The notes under the pieces: model-generated | Database searches by the model: none | What the model was told of the DNA's origin: nothing | Seen by the model: only the letters and a program-made list of their open reading frames with translations | Assembly (NCBI RefSeq): GCF_001458595.1 | Contig: NZ_LN890328.1 | Coordinates: forward strand, 22,796-86,795 | Reading direction: 5' to 3' | Origin: Clostridium neonatale | GTDB taxonomy: Bacteria > Bacillota > Clostridia > Clostridiales > Clostridiaceae | DNA: 64,000 bases | Position numbers and translations under genes: made by a program | Shown here: one piece after another, positions 8,344 through 16,851 of the stretch | How positions within the stretch are numbered: the first letter of the stretch is position 1 | How the letters are laid out: each line of letters starts with the position of its first letter

Positions 8344-8655
8344 TCAATTCAAAATTCACAGTTCAAAATTCACAATTAATTGCATTTTAGAAATCGAAGC
8401 AGGTAAATTAGTATGAAGCTCTAAGGAGAATGTTTAAGTAACAAAATGTGAAAATTACTTTAACTTTTCATTAGATGGTCTATAAAATTTTTATATTCCA
8501 TAAAAATTTATTATTGAAATTTGATCTGTTAATTATAAATTATGCATTAAATTGTAAATTATAAATTGAGTTGTGAATTGCACATTAAATTGTGAGTTAT
8601 AAATTGAATTGTGAATTGCATATTAAACTGTGAATTATGAATTGTGAATTGAAAA
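8343..8655. repeat. TGTGAATT-rich repeat between deoC and pdp
   Basis: The left flank carries AATTCACAATT-like units and the right flank (8560-8655) about six imperfect direct copies of a TTGTGAATTGCA-type unit 20-30 bases apart. The two flanks are mutually complementary, so the spacer can fold into one long hairpin of about 310 bases. A related block precedes cdd at 48695. No ORF or terminator is seen inside, so read-through into pdp is plausible. Confidence 0.6.
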
Positions 8656-8667
8656 GGGGTTGGTTAT

Positions 8668-9969
8668 ATGCATTTTGTAGATATAATAAATAAGAAAAAA
8701 GATAAAAAAGCATTAACTCATGAAGAAATACAATTTTGGATTGATGGTGTTGTAAGCGGATCAATACCAGACTATCAAACAAGTTCCCTTCTTATGGCAA
8801 TAGTTTTAAATGGAATGAATGAAGATGAAACTGCATATTTAGCTAAAGCAATGATGAACAGCGGTGATGTGATAGATTTAACATCAATTCCAGGAATCAA
8901 GGCAGATAAACATTCAACAGGCGGAGTTGGAGATAAAACTTCTATGGCACTTGGACCAATGGTTGCAGCATGTGGACTTAAGGTTGCTAAAATGTCAGGA
9001 AGAGGCCTTGGCCATACAGGAGGAACTTTAGATAAGTTAGAATCTATAGAAGGATTTAATTGTTTCTTATCAGAAGAACAATTTAAAAAGCAGGTTGAAG
9101 AGGTTGGAATAGCTATAATTGGTCAAACAGGAGATTTAGTTCCTGCTGATAAAAAATTATATGCTCTTAGAGATGTTACAGGAACAGTAAATTCTATACC
9201 ACTAATAGCTTCATCTATTATGTCTAAAAAATTAGCATCTGGATCAGATACTATACTTTTAGATGTTAAGTATGGTGAAGGTGCATTTATGCATAATGTT
9301 GAAGATGCAACAGAACTTGCAAATGAAATGATAAAAATAGGTAATAATCTAGGAAGAAATACAATGGCTATGATAACTGATATGAATCAGCCACTTGGAA
9401 ATGCTATTGGTAATTCTTTAGAAATAATAGAAGCAATTGAAACATTAAAAGGTAATGGACCTAAAGATTTTACAGAGCTTTGTATGCAGGCTGGAGAAAT
9501 AATGCTTATTCAGGGTAAAATTACACAAACTAAGGAAGAAGCAAGAAAAATGCTTATGGATGCAGTAAACTCAGGCAGAGCTTTTGAAAAATTTAAAGAA
9601 ATGGTTAAAGCACAAGGCGGTAATACAGCTATGCTTGATGACACTTCCTTATTACCTAAGTCTAAATTTATTACAGAAATAAAAGCAGAAAGAGAAGGTA
9701 ATGTAGAAGTACTTCATTCAGAAAAATTAGGAATACTTGCAATGCATCTTGGTGCAGGAAGAGCAACTAAAGAAGATTTAATAAATCATGGAGTGGGATT
9801 AAAAATCAACTGTAAAAGAGGAGATAAGATAAATATAGGGGATACTATATGCTATGTTTATCATGATGAGGATTTAAAAGAAGAGTGGATAAAAGAATTA
9901 CATGAAGCTTTTGTAATTACTAATGAAGATGTAAAGGTGAATCCTTTAATTGAAAAAATTTTAAAATAG
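8668..9969 (+). CDS. pdp: Pyrimidine-nucleoside phosphorylase
   Basis: Phosphorolysis of uridine, thymidine and deoxyuridine to base plus (deoxy)ribose-1-phosphate. 433 residues, the usual family length. The N-terminal alpha domain contains THEEIQFWIDGVVSG. The phosphate loop is KHSTGGVGDKTS, and the substrate-binding segments are MSGRGLGHTGGTLDKLE and LVPADKKLYALRDVTGTV. The C-terminal PYNP domain includes LGAGRATKEDLINHGVG. Its product feeds deoC after isomerisation by a phosphopentomutase, which is not in this window. GGGG-type ribosome site eight bases upstream. Confidence 0.95.
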   Translation: MHFVDIINKKKDKKALTHEEIQFWIDGVVSGSIPDYQTSSLLMAIVLNGMNEDETAYLAKAMMNSGDVIDLTSIPGIKADKHSTGGVGDKTSMALGPMVAACGLKVAKMSGRGLGHTGGTLDKLESIEGFNCFLSEEQFKKQVEEVGIAIIGQTGDLVPADKKLYALRDVTGTVNSIPLIASSIMSKKLASGSDTILLDVKYGEGAFMHNVEDATELANEMIKIGNNLGRNTMAMITDMNQPLGNAIGNSLEIIEAIETLKGNGPKDFTELCMQAGEIMLIQGKITQTKEEARKMLMDAVNSGRAFEKFKEMVKAQGGNTAMLDDTSLLPKSKFITEIKAEREGNVEVLHSEKLGILAMHLGAGRATKEDLINHGVGLKINCKRGDKINIGDTICYVYHDEDLKEEWIKELHEAFVITNEDVKVNPLIEKILK

Positions 9970-10006
9970 ATATCTCATTAACTAATATTATTAATATATA
10001 ATTTAT

Positions 10007-10052
10007 AAAAGAAGCAAAAGTGTTTTAAACCAACACTTTTGCTTCTTTTATA
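10007..10052 (+). terminator. Intrinsic terminator after pdp
   Basis: An 18-bp perfect stem (AAAAGAAGCAAAAGTGTT and complement) with a 7-base loop and a T-rich tail. A-rich on the other side, so it probably also serves the convergent L25 gene. Confidence 0.85.
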
Positions 10053-10106
10053 TTTAAGTAAATATCTAAACTACAAGAATAATATAAAACTACTATATTC
10101 ATAAAA

Positions 10107-10646
10107 TTAACTGTTTACAACGGCTAAAAGAGTTTTAGGATCAGTTACTATTGTTACTTCTTTTGGAAAGTCAATATCTTCAACCAATATTTTATCTTCA
10201 AACTTCAAGTTAGCTACATTAACTTCAATTGATTCAGGGATTTGTTCAACATCACCTTGGAAATCTATAAAAGGATTAAAAGTTTCTAGAAGCAATTTTC
10301 TGGATTCTAGATTTGATTGCCCAATAAATTTTACAGGAATTCTCATTTTTATTACTTCATTTGGTTTAACATATTGTAAATCTATGTGTAATGGTTCTTG
10401 ACGATGATTTCCTTGAATTTCTTTAACTACACAATTCATGTTTTTACCATCTAAATCAATTTGGATGATAGATCCACTATTATTTTCACGGACCATTTTT
10501 TTAAATTCTGCATTAGATATTTTTATTGAGATTGTATTATCAAGGAATTCTCCATAAATTATCCCAGGAATTTGGCCAGTTTTTCTAAGTTTATTTGTAT
10601 TTTCTTTTATATTTCTTTCGTATACCTTAAATGCTACATTTGACAT
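10107..10646 (-). CDS. rplY: Ribosomal protein L25 / general stress protein Ctc
   Basis: Binds 5S rRNA in the 50S subunit; the two-domain (TL5/Ctc) form. It starts at ATG 10646 (MSNVAFKVYERN), eight bases after AAAGAGG, rather than at an in-frame ATG 18 bases upstream; this gives 179 residues. The N-terminal L25 beta-barrel has LRKTGQIPGIIYG and the GNHRQEPLHIDLQYV segment. The C-terminal TL5 domain has IPVKFIGQSNLESRK and ends with DPKTLLAVV. It is single in its operon; Ctc in Bacillus is stress-induced. The roughly 150-base leader has stem-loop potential. Confidence 0.93.
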   Translation of the reverse strand: MSNVAFKVYERNIKENTNKLRKTGQIPGIIYGEFLDNTISIKISNAEFKKMVRENNSGSIIQIDLDGKNMNCVVKEIQGNHRQEPLHIDLQYVKPNEVIKMRIPVKFIGQSNLESRKLLLETFNPFIDFQGDVEQIPESIEVNVANLKFEDKILVEDIDFPKEVTIVTDPKTLLAVVNS

Positions 10647-11301
10647 AATAAATACCTCTTTCATTAATTTTATAGTTTTGCTATTTTATTAAGCCCTATA
10701 TATGCTAAGGTCTACCCATATGAGATACCTAACTAACGACAATAGAGCTTAAATTAAAAGCTCCACATATGCATCAGCCTCCTTAATTCTTATTGTTACT
10801 TAAGTATAAGTGATAAATTATTTAAAAGCAAAAGAGAAAATTATCAGTTTAATAATAAAATGGTTATTTTATATGGAAGCCTTAAATAAAGAATGGTTAA
10901 ATTATAATAAGTTAATAAAAAATAATATATATTATTAAACTATGAAATATATACAAAATTTTACTGTAGCTTAGTGAGCTTTTTAATATGACATATATTG
11001 AAAATAGATAAATTATAATGGAAAATTCAATAGTACTAAGAGCATATAACCAAAGAACTGATTTTTTGATTTTAATTTTTATATATAGGTTTTAACAAAA
11101 TATTTATCCCGAAGTTGTTTTGGTGAGAAGATATTTTTCTAAAGTCTTTTTTTTATATTTTTCAACTCAAATGTTACTACAAGTAAATATGGATATATTA
11201 AACTTTGTAATTTTTTACTAAAGTATAAGCAGATATGTTATGGTATAATATTGAATATATAGGAAATATCTCAAATTGTATAGTTTTAAGGGGATGGAAA
11301 T
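10647..11301. other. Gene-free spacer between L25 and MoxR operon
   Basis: The left part (10665-10800) holds the L25 leader on the minus strand, with a hairpin GAGCTT...AAGCTC (near 10747-10765) and a second palindromic stretch around 10705-10730. No known riboswitch class was recognised. The right part is very A+T-rich. An extended -10 TGGTATAAT (11241-11249) about 50 bases before moxR is the likely promoter of that operon. A 22-codon ATG frame at 10873 has no ribosome site and is not called. Confidence 0.5.
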
Positions 11302-12237
11302 ATGGAAGGGTATAGTAACGTTGAAAAGATAATTACAAACATGGAGAAGGTTATAGTTGGAAAGTATAAAGTGATAAACATGGCTGTAATATCTATTTTA
11401 TGCGAAGGTCATATATTGATTGAAGACGTTCCAGGGACAGGCAAGACTACTTTTGCTAAAACATTGGCTAAAACATTGGGGTGTGGGTTTAATAGAATTC
11501 AATTTACACCAGACACACTGCCAAGTGATGTGACAGGAGTTTCTGTATATAATATGCAGAAAGGAATATTCGAATATATGAAAGGCGGCATTATGAGCAA
11601 TGTTGTTTTGGTAGATGAGATAAACAGAGCTTCACCAAAAACACAAGCAAGTTTATTAGAGGCGATGGAAGAACAACAGGTAACAGTTGATGGTAATACA
11701 TATTCTTTGCCTAGACCATTTATGGTTATTGCAACTCAGAATCCAGTTGATTATATTGGAACATATAATCTTCCAGAAGCTGAGCTTGATAGATTTTTCA
11801 TGAAGCTTTCTATGGGATATCCAAGTAAAGAAGAAGAAAGAGACATGGTAAATAGATTTATTAATAATAGAAAATGGAGGGAAATTGATGCTGTAATTGG
11901 ACAAGATGAAATTGTTGAAATGCAGCAAGAGATTACAAACATAGAAGTTAATGAAGATATTATTGATTATATACTAAATATTACAGAAAAGACTAGAAAT
12001 AATGAACATATAGAATTGGGTATTAGTCCAAGAGCTACATTAGACTGGATAAAAGGCTCTCAGGCAATGGCGTATTGCAATAAAAGAGAATATGTCATTC
12101 CCGATGATGTTATAGAAATATTCAAGCCAATTATAGAACATAGGATTATTCTTTCATCAGAGGCAAAAATGAATCAGATGTCATGTGAAAAGGTTTTAGA
12201 AAGTATAAGATACAGTGTTAAAGTACCAATATTTTAG
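11302..12237 (+). CDS. MoxR-family AAA+ ATPase
   Basis: 311-residue chaperone-like ATPase. Walker A is EDVPGTGKTTFAK and Walker B is VVLVDEINRASPKTQASLLEAMEE. The sensor region ATQNPVDYIGTYNLPEAELDRF and the C-terminal lid with GISPRATLDWIKGSQAMA are typical. MoxR proteins work with a DUF58 partner and often a transglutaminase-like membrane protein, exactly the next two genes here. The three overlap or abut, so they form one operon. The substrate of the system is not known. Confidence 0.93.
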   Translation: MEGYSNVEKIITNMEKVIVGKYKVINMAVISILCEGHILIEDVPGTGKTTFAKTLAKTLGCGFNRIQFTPDTLPSDVTGVSVYNMQKGIFEYMKGGIMSNVVLVDEINRASPKTQASLLEAMEEQQVTVDGNTYSLPRPFMVIATQNPVDYIGTYNLPEAELDRFFMKLSMGYPSKEEERDMVNRFINNRKWREIDAVIGQDEIVEMQQEITNIEVNEDIIDYILNITEKTRNNEHIELGISPRATLDWIKGSQAMAYCNKREYVIPDDVIEIFKPIIEHRIILSSEAKMNQMSCEKVLESIRYSVKVPIF

Positions 12238-12260
12238 TGCAAGGGGAGATTAAAGGAATA

Positions 12261-13421
12261 ATGAAGCGAAATGCGATTATTTTAATTATAGTGATAATTT
12301 GTACTGGGATTTTTGCAAGTAATTACGGGGGAACTATTCCTTATGCACTATTTTATTTTTCATTATTGGTGCCATTAATGTCATTTATATATATTCTTAT
12401 AGTTTTAAATTTCTTTAGATTCCATCAGGAAGCTGCAAAAAAAACATTTGTGAAGGGAGAAACAGTAGATTATTTTTTTTCATTATCAAATGATAGTTTT
12501 ATTTTATATAGTGGCATTAAGGTTAATTTCATTCATAAAAAATCATATATTATTGGAGTAGATGAAGAAAAGGAATATTGTCTTATGCCTGGGGAAAGAG
12601 AGGCTATTTATACAAAATTATGCTGCAAATATAGAGGACAGTATTTTGCAGGAATCGAGTATTTTACAGTAACTGATTACTTAAACTTATTTAATATAAA
12701 ATATGAGGTAACTTCACAACTGCCAGTTACAGTTCTTCCAAGAATAGTAGAGTGGAAAGATGCTGACGTTATTGAAGAAGATAAAGATGAGAAGAAGGTA
12801 ATGTTTTCACAAAGACAAGAAGAAAGACTTGATGTACAAGTAAGAAAGTATAGTAATGGTGATCCTATGCGTCATATTCATTGGAAGGCGTCAGCTAGAA
12901 CAGGTCAATTGATGACAAGGATGCATTATGCTACATTAAAAATGCAGGTAATGATATTAATAGATTTAAGTACAGTCGGAAGTGAAGAGATGGAAAAAAT
13001 TTTACTTGAAGATGCAATTCTTGAAGAAACGCTATCAGTAGGTAATTATTGCAATAAGAAGAAGATACCAGCATTTGTATGCTTTGATTATTATGGTTAT
13101 AAAAAGCTTTCAATAAATACATATAATGAATGGAATGAGTTTTATATGCTATGTGGTAAGATTCCATTTGAATCAAAGTTAAATAATCATGAGTTATGTA
13201 CTGAAAGTAAAATATGGATAAAGGATGTAAGCAATGTCATTATAATAACTAATAACTTAAATACAAATTTATATAATGAACTAAAATATGGATATAAAGA
13301 AAGTGATGTATGTGTGCTTCTAGTAGTTAATAAATGGGAAGATGAAGATAAGAGCAAGATGTCTTTATTTATTGAAAGTGGAATCAATGTTAGAGTAATT
13401 ATGGCTACGGAGGAAAAGTAA
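12261..13421 (+). CDS. DUF58 domain membrane protein
   Basis: Starts at ATG 12261 after AAAGGAATA; an in-frame GTG at 12237 overlaps the MoxR stop and is the alternative. Two N-terminal membrane helices (residues about 1-55) are followed by a beta-rich region. The DUF58 core RKYSNGDPMRHIHWKASARTG is then followed by a vWA-like fold. The family typically partners MoxR ATPases. No catalytic role is established. Translational coupling with its neighbours suggests a membrane complex with the ATPase and the transglutaminase protein. Confidence 0.9.
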   Translation: MKRNAIILIIVIICTGIFASNYGGTIPYALFYFSLLVPLMSFIYILIVLNFFRFHQEAAKKTFVKGETVDYFFSLSNDSFILYSGIKVNFIHKKSYIIGVDEEKEYCLMPGEREAIYTKLCCKYRGQYFAGIEYFTVTDYLNLFNIKYEVTSQLPVTVLPRIVEWKDADVIEEDKDEKKVMFSQRQEERLDVQVRKYSNGDPMRHIHWKASARTGQLMTRMHYATLKMQVMILIDLSTVGSEEMEKILLEDAILEETLSVGNYCNKKKIPAFVCFDYYGYKKLSINTYNEWNEFYMLCGKIPFESKLNNHELCTESKIWIKDVSNVIIITNNLNTNLYNELKYGYKESDVCVLLVVNKWEDEDKSKMSLFIESGINVRVIMATEEK

Positions 13422-13423
13422 TT

Positions 13424-15745
13424 ATGAAAAATGAAGTAAAATCAGAAGCATATAAATTTACTCGAGAAACTTTTATTACCTTTTCAATTGTATATGGAAT
13501 TTTGAAATGTTTTAATTGTGAACTACCATTACTTCTTTTATTTATAGCATCGATCTTAGTAGGAAGTATAATAGAAATAAGTAGTAATTACAAAGTAAAA
13601 AATGGATTATTTATAATACTTAGTATTTTTTTCTCATTAGTCATTATACTTGGAGTATTTTTCCATCAAAATATTTTTATATTTATAAAAAATGCGTTTT
13701 TATGGAGTTACGAATATATATTTAAGGAGCAAAGTTTCAGCCTTCTATATTGCATATTTATTTCATGTACATTGTTACTAGTTTTAATGAAAATGATATC
13801 ATTTATAGAAAAAAACAAGATAGTATTTTTTTTATTACTACTAGGACTAATGGCATTTATGATTATAAGCAGCTTTTATAACATTCAATGGAATCCTATA
13901 CCTGTTGGTATGAGTATATTTTATTTTTTTGATGGAATAATTCAAATATATCAGGTAGAAATACTAAAAAGAATAAATTATTCTTCAATGTTTTTATTAC
14001 CATTTATATGCATAACAGTATTACTTTCTGTATGCATACCTTCTAATGATGAGCCTATTAAATGGACGTTTATAAAAAATACTGTCTATAATGTGAAAGA
14101 TAGTATGCAGGGACTTGTATATTACTGTATTTATGGAAACAATGATGAAAAATATAGATTTGATGTTAATAGGGCAGGATTTTCTGATGAAGGTGGAGGA
14201 TTTTTAGGAACATTAATAGATGATAAAGAACGTAATATGTTTACAGTAGATGTTTCTGATAGCGTTAAAACAAGATATTTATATGGAATAACACGTAGTA
14301 CATATACACGTGATGGATGGCAAACCGATGACGAATACGTATCAGAAGATGAATATAAGATGGAATTAAATGAGAAACTATACAATCTATATTATTCTGA
14401 TTTAAGCAATCTTCAGGATGAATATTTTTCAAGAAGAGTAAGATATAAAATAAGTTTTAACAAGCTTGCTACCAATACAGTTTTTAGACCAGAAAACTGT
14501 ATTTCAATTGATAAATATTCAGATAATGCAGATTTAAAGACAATAGGTGATAATATTTACTTTAAAAATAAGCATACAAAAGGATATTCTTATTATGCAT
14601 CATCGCTTATTATGAATATGAACAATGATGAAATAAAAGCATATTTAGAAAGACTCAATTCAAAGAAAAACTATTATGCAAAAGAAAATAAAAAAGAAAT
14701 AGACATAGAGGGAAGTTTATTTGAACAAACAGCTAAAGAACTTAATTTTAATGATGAAAAAATAAAGAATATTATTTCTGATAATTTTAGAAAGCAGCTT
14801 TTAGAAAGAAGTAAAAGAATAGAAGAAAAATATCTTCAATTACCTAAAGATAATTCTAAAAAAATAAAGGATCTAGCAGAAGAAATAACAAAAGGATGTA
14901 CCAATCAATATGACAAAGCAGAAGCTATATGTAATTATTTAAAAGAGAATTATAAGTATTCAACTAAATTAGATGAACTTCCAGATGGAAAGGATCCTGT
15001 AGAATATTTTTTATTTGAAGAGAAAAAGGGATACTGCACATATTTTGCCAGCTCAATGGCGATATTATGTAGGGATGTTGGTATTCCAACTAGATATGTA
15101 GAAGGGGCATTTATTAATTACAGACAAAAAAAGGATGATGCTTTTGTTGTTAAGTCAGGTGCATCACATGCATGGACAGAAATTTATTTAGAAGGATTTG
15201 GCTGGGTTAGGATGGATTCCACACCTGGGTATGGGGTGGATAGTATTAGTTGGAGAATTATTAACTATTCAAATAGAAATGAAAATGGATATGAGGTACC
15301 TGTTACTGAACAAACTGATTCAACTCAAATAATTAGTTCATTGCAAAGTCAATCTAATAATAATGTGCTTGTATGGATAAAATACATTATTATTTTAGTT
15401 AGCATAATTGTATTCTTAATACTTTGTGTATTATTATTGTACAAATGGAATGAAAGAAGGCTATATAAAAAAGCCACTAATAAAGAGAAGGCATTTATAT
15501 GTATGAAAAAGATATTTTCTTCTTTGAATAAATTAGGTTATCCTATAATATATGGAGAAACTATTAAGGAATATCTTGAAAGGCTGAAAAGTAATGAAAA
15601 TTTTGAATATGATGATATTATTGATTTGTTAGAATGGTTTCAATATGTAAGATACAGTAATAAGTCAGTTGCCCAAGAAGAAGTTAAGAAAATAGAAAAT
15701 GCTGCTTCAAAAAAATATAGGCAAAAATCTAAAATTGAAGCTTAA
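13424..15745 (+). CDS. Transglutaminase-like membrane protein (TgpA type)
   Basis: 773 residues. Five to six membrane helices occupy roughly the first 200 residues. A large extracytoplasmic part with a transglutaminase-core domain follows: the catalytic Cys lies in KKGYCTYFASSMAILCRDVGIPTRYVEG, the His in SGASHAWTEIYLEGFGWVRMDSTPG, and the Asp follows in that same segment. A last membrane helix near residue 650 and a cytoplasmic DUF4129-like tail end the protein. It starts two bases after the DUF58 stop. The MoxR-DUF58-TgpA set is widespread but functionally obscure; a cysteine protease or amidotransferase activity outside the membrane is the usual suggestion. Confidence 0.9.
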   Translation: MKNEVKSEAYKFTRETFITFSIVYGILKCFNCELPLLLLFIASILVGSIIEISSNYKVKNGLFIILSIFFSLVIILGVFFHQNIFIFIKNAFLWSYEYIFKEQSFSLLYCIFISCTLLLVLMKMISFIEKNKIVFFLLLLGLMAFMIISSFYNIQWNPIPVGMSIFYFFDGIIQIYQVEILKRINYSSMFLLPFICITVLLSVCIPSNDEPIKWTFIKNTVYNVKDSMQGLVYYCIYGNNDEKYRFDVNRAGFSDEGGGFLGTLIDDKERNMFTVDVSDSVKTRYLYGITRSTYTRDGWQTDDEYVSEDEYKMELNEKLYNLYYSDLSNLQDEYFSRRVRYKISFNKLATNTVFRPENCISIDKYSDNADLKTIGDNIYFKNKHTKGYSYYASSLIMNMNNDEIKAYLERLNSKKNYYAKENKKEIDIEGSLFEQTAKELNFNDEKIKNIISDNFRKQLLERSKRIEEKYLQLPKDNSKKIKDLAEEITKGCTNQYDKAEAICNYLKENYKYSTKLDELPDGKDPVEYFLFEEKKGYCTYFASSMAILCRDVGIPTRYVEGAFINYRQKKDDAFVVKSGASHAWTEIYLEGFGWVRMDSTPGYGVDSISWRIINYSNRNENGYEVPVTEQTDSTQIISSLQSQSNNNVLVWIKYIIILVSIIVFLILCVLLLYKWNERRLYKKATNKEKAFICMKKIFSSLNKLGYPIIYGETIKEYLERLKSNENFEYDDIIDLLEWFQYVRYSNKSVAQEEVKKIENAASKKYRQKSKIEA

Positions 15746-15912
15746 ATCTTAAGTGTAAAAAATTAAAAATATAAATTGGTTTTAAGACGTTAGAGATGAA
15801 AATAGATGAATCTAATATAAAAAATGTAAAGATTGCAGGAATATAGCTATATATTTAAGGTGCTAGAAAATAGTCTTAAAATTTTGTGCTTAAAAGTGTG
15901 ATTTAAATTATT

Positions 15913-15959
15913 AAAATGTGATTTAAATCACATTTTTTTTAGTATATTAACATTATAAT
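15913..15959 (+). promoter_or_regulatory. Crp/Fnr-type operator and promoter of the reductase gene
   Basis: The 24-bp perfect palindrome at 15913-15936 has core TGTGATTTAAATCACA, the canonical Crp/Fnr half-site spacing. A -10 TATAAT follows at 15954-15959 with no good -35. A start near 15966 would place the palindrome centre at about -41.5, the class II activator position. A TGTGATTTAAAT half-copy lies 20 bases further upstream. Confidence 0.65.
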
Positions 15960-16003
15960 ATACTTACAGACTTTAAATACAAATGATAAATAACGAGGAA
16001 CAA

Positions 16004-16780
16004 ATGATGAACATTAATTATAAAGAACAAACGGAAAAATGGCGAGGATTTAAAGAGATAAAAGTTACAAAAATAGTTGAAGAAGATGATTTAGTAAAAT
16101 CATTTTATTTAGAAAATGAAGACAAAAGCAGATTGCCATCATTTATAGCAGGGCAATATATTGCTGTAAAAATTAAAAATGAAGATGGAAGCTTTACAAT
16201 TCCAAGACAATATACACTATCACTAAATTCCAATGGAGAATTTTATAGAATAAGTGTAAAAAGAGAAGACGAAGGACTTATAAGTAAAAATTTATGTGAT
16301 GACATTAAAGTAAATGACACATTATATATCACAGCGCCTATTGGAAACTTTGTGCTTAAGGACAGCGAAAAACCTTTAGTTCTTATAGGTGGAGGTATAG
16401 GAATAACGCCTATGCTTACTATGGCATATGAGGCTGTACAAACTAATAGAAAGATTTACTTGATTTATAGTACGCCTAACTCAAAGTATCATAGTTTTAA
16501 AGAAGAAATTAAAGAATTAGAAAAGAATAATAATAATTTAGAAGTAACTACTATCTATACACGGCCTTTAGATTGTGATAAGATAGGTGAGACTTTTGAG
16601 ATTAGTGGAAGAATATCAAAAGAATATATGGAGAATAATCTGCCTAGAAATGGAGAATTCTATTTCTGTGGACCAGTTCAATTTATGAGAAATTTATATC
16701 ATAATTTAATAGATATGAATATTAATAAAGAAGATATAAATTATGAATTATTTGCAGCTGGTGAAGATATAACAAAATAA
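16004..16780 (+). CDS. FAD/NAD(P)-binding reductase, flavohaemoglobin-reductase type
   Basis: About 258 residues from ATG 16004, which follows CGAGGA; an in-frame ATG at 15983 is less well placed. The FAD domain has RQYTLSLNS (RxYS-like motif) and FIAGQYIAVKI. The NAD domain has LIGGGIGITPML and the C-terminal FYFCGPVQFMRNL. The layout matches the reductase half of flavohaemoglobin (Hmp), but no globin domain precedes it and no 2Fe-2S domain follows. It is therefore a free-standing reductase, maybe delivering electrons to the nearby hemerythrin or another di-iron or haem acceptor. A perfect Crp/Fnr-type site sits in its promoter. Confidence 0.82.
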   Translation: MMNINYKEQTEKWRGFKEIKVTKIVEEDDLVKSFYLENEDKSRLPSFIAGQYIAVKIKNEDGSFTIPRQYTLSLNSNGEFYRISVKREDEGLISKNLCDDIKVNDTLYITAPIGNFVLKDSEKPLVLIGGGIGITPMLTMAYEAVQTNRKIYLIYSTPNSKYHSFKEEIKELEKNNNNLEVTTIYTRPLDCDKIGETFEISGRISKEYMENNLPRNGEFYFCGPVQFMRNLYHNLIDMNINKEDINYELFAAGEDITK

Positions 16781-16851
16781 TATATTCATCTTAGAATTTG
16801 ATAATAATACCACTAAAATTAACACTTATATTAAGAGAGAAGGTAAAAGAA

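Noticed and set aside
8530..8655. Regularly spaced TTGTGAATT units, CRISPR-like at first sight
   Set aside because: Units are short, imperfect and directly adjacent, with no unique spacers and no cas genes; they form one foldback structure instead.
10873..10941. 22-codon ATG frame between L25 and moxR
   Set aside because: No ribosome site or recognisable composition in an A+T-rich spacer; expected by chance.
16004..16780. Flavohaemoglobin (hmp)
   Set aside because: Only FAD and NAD domains are present; there is no globin domain and no room for one upstream.
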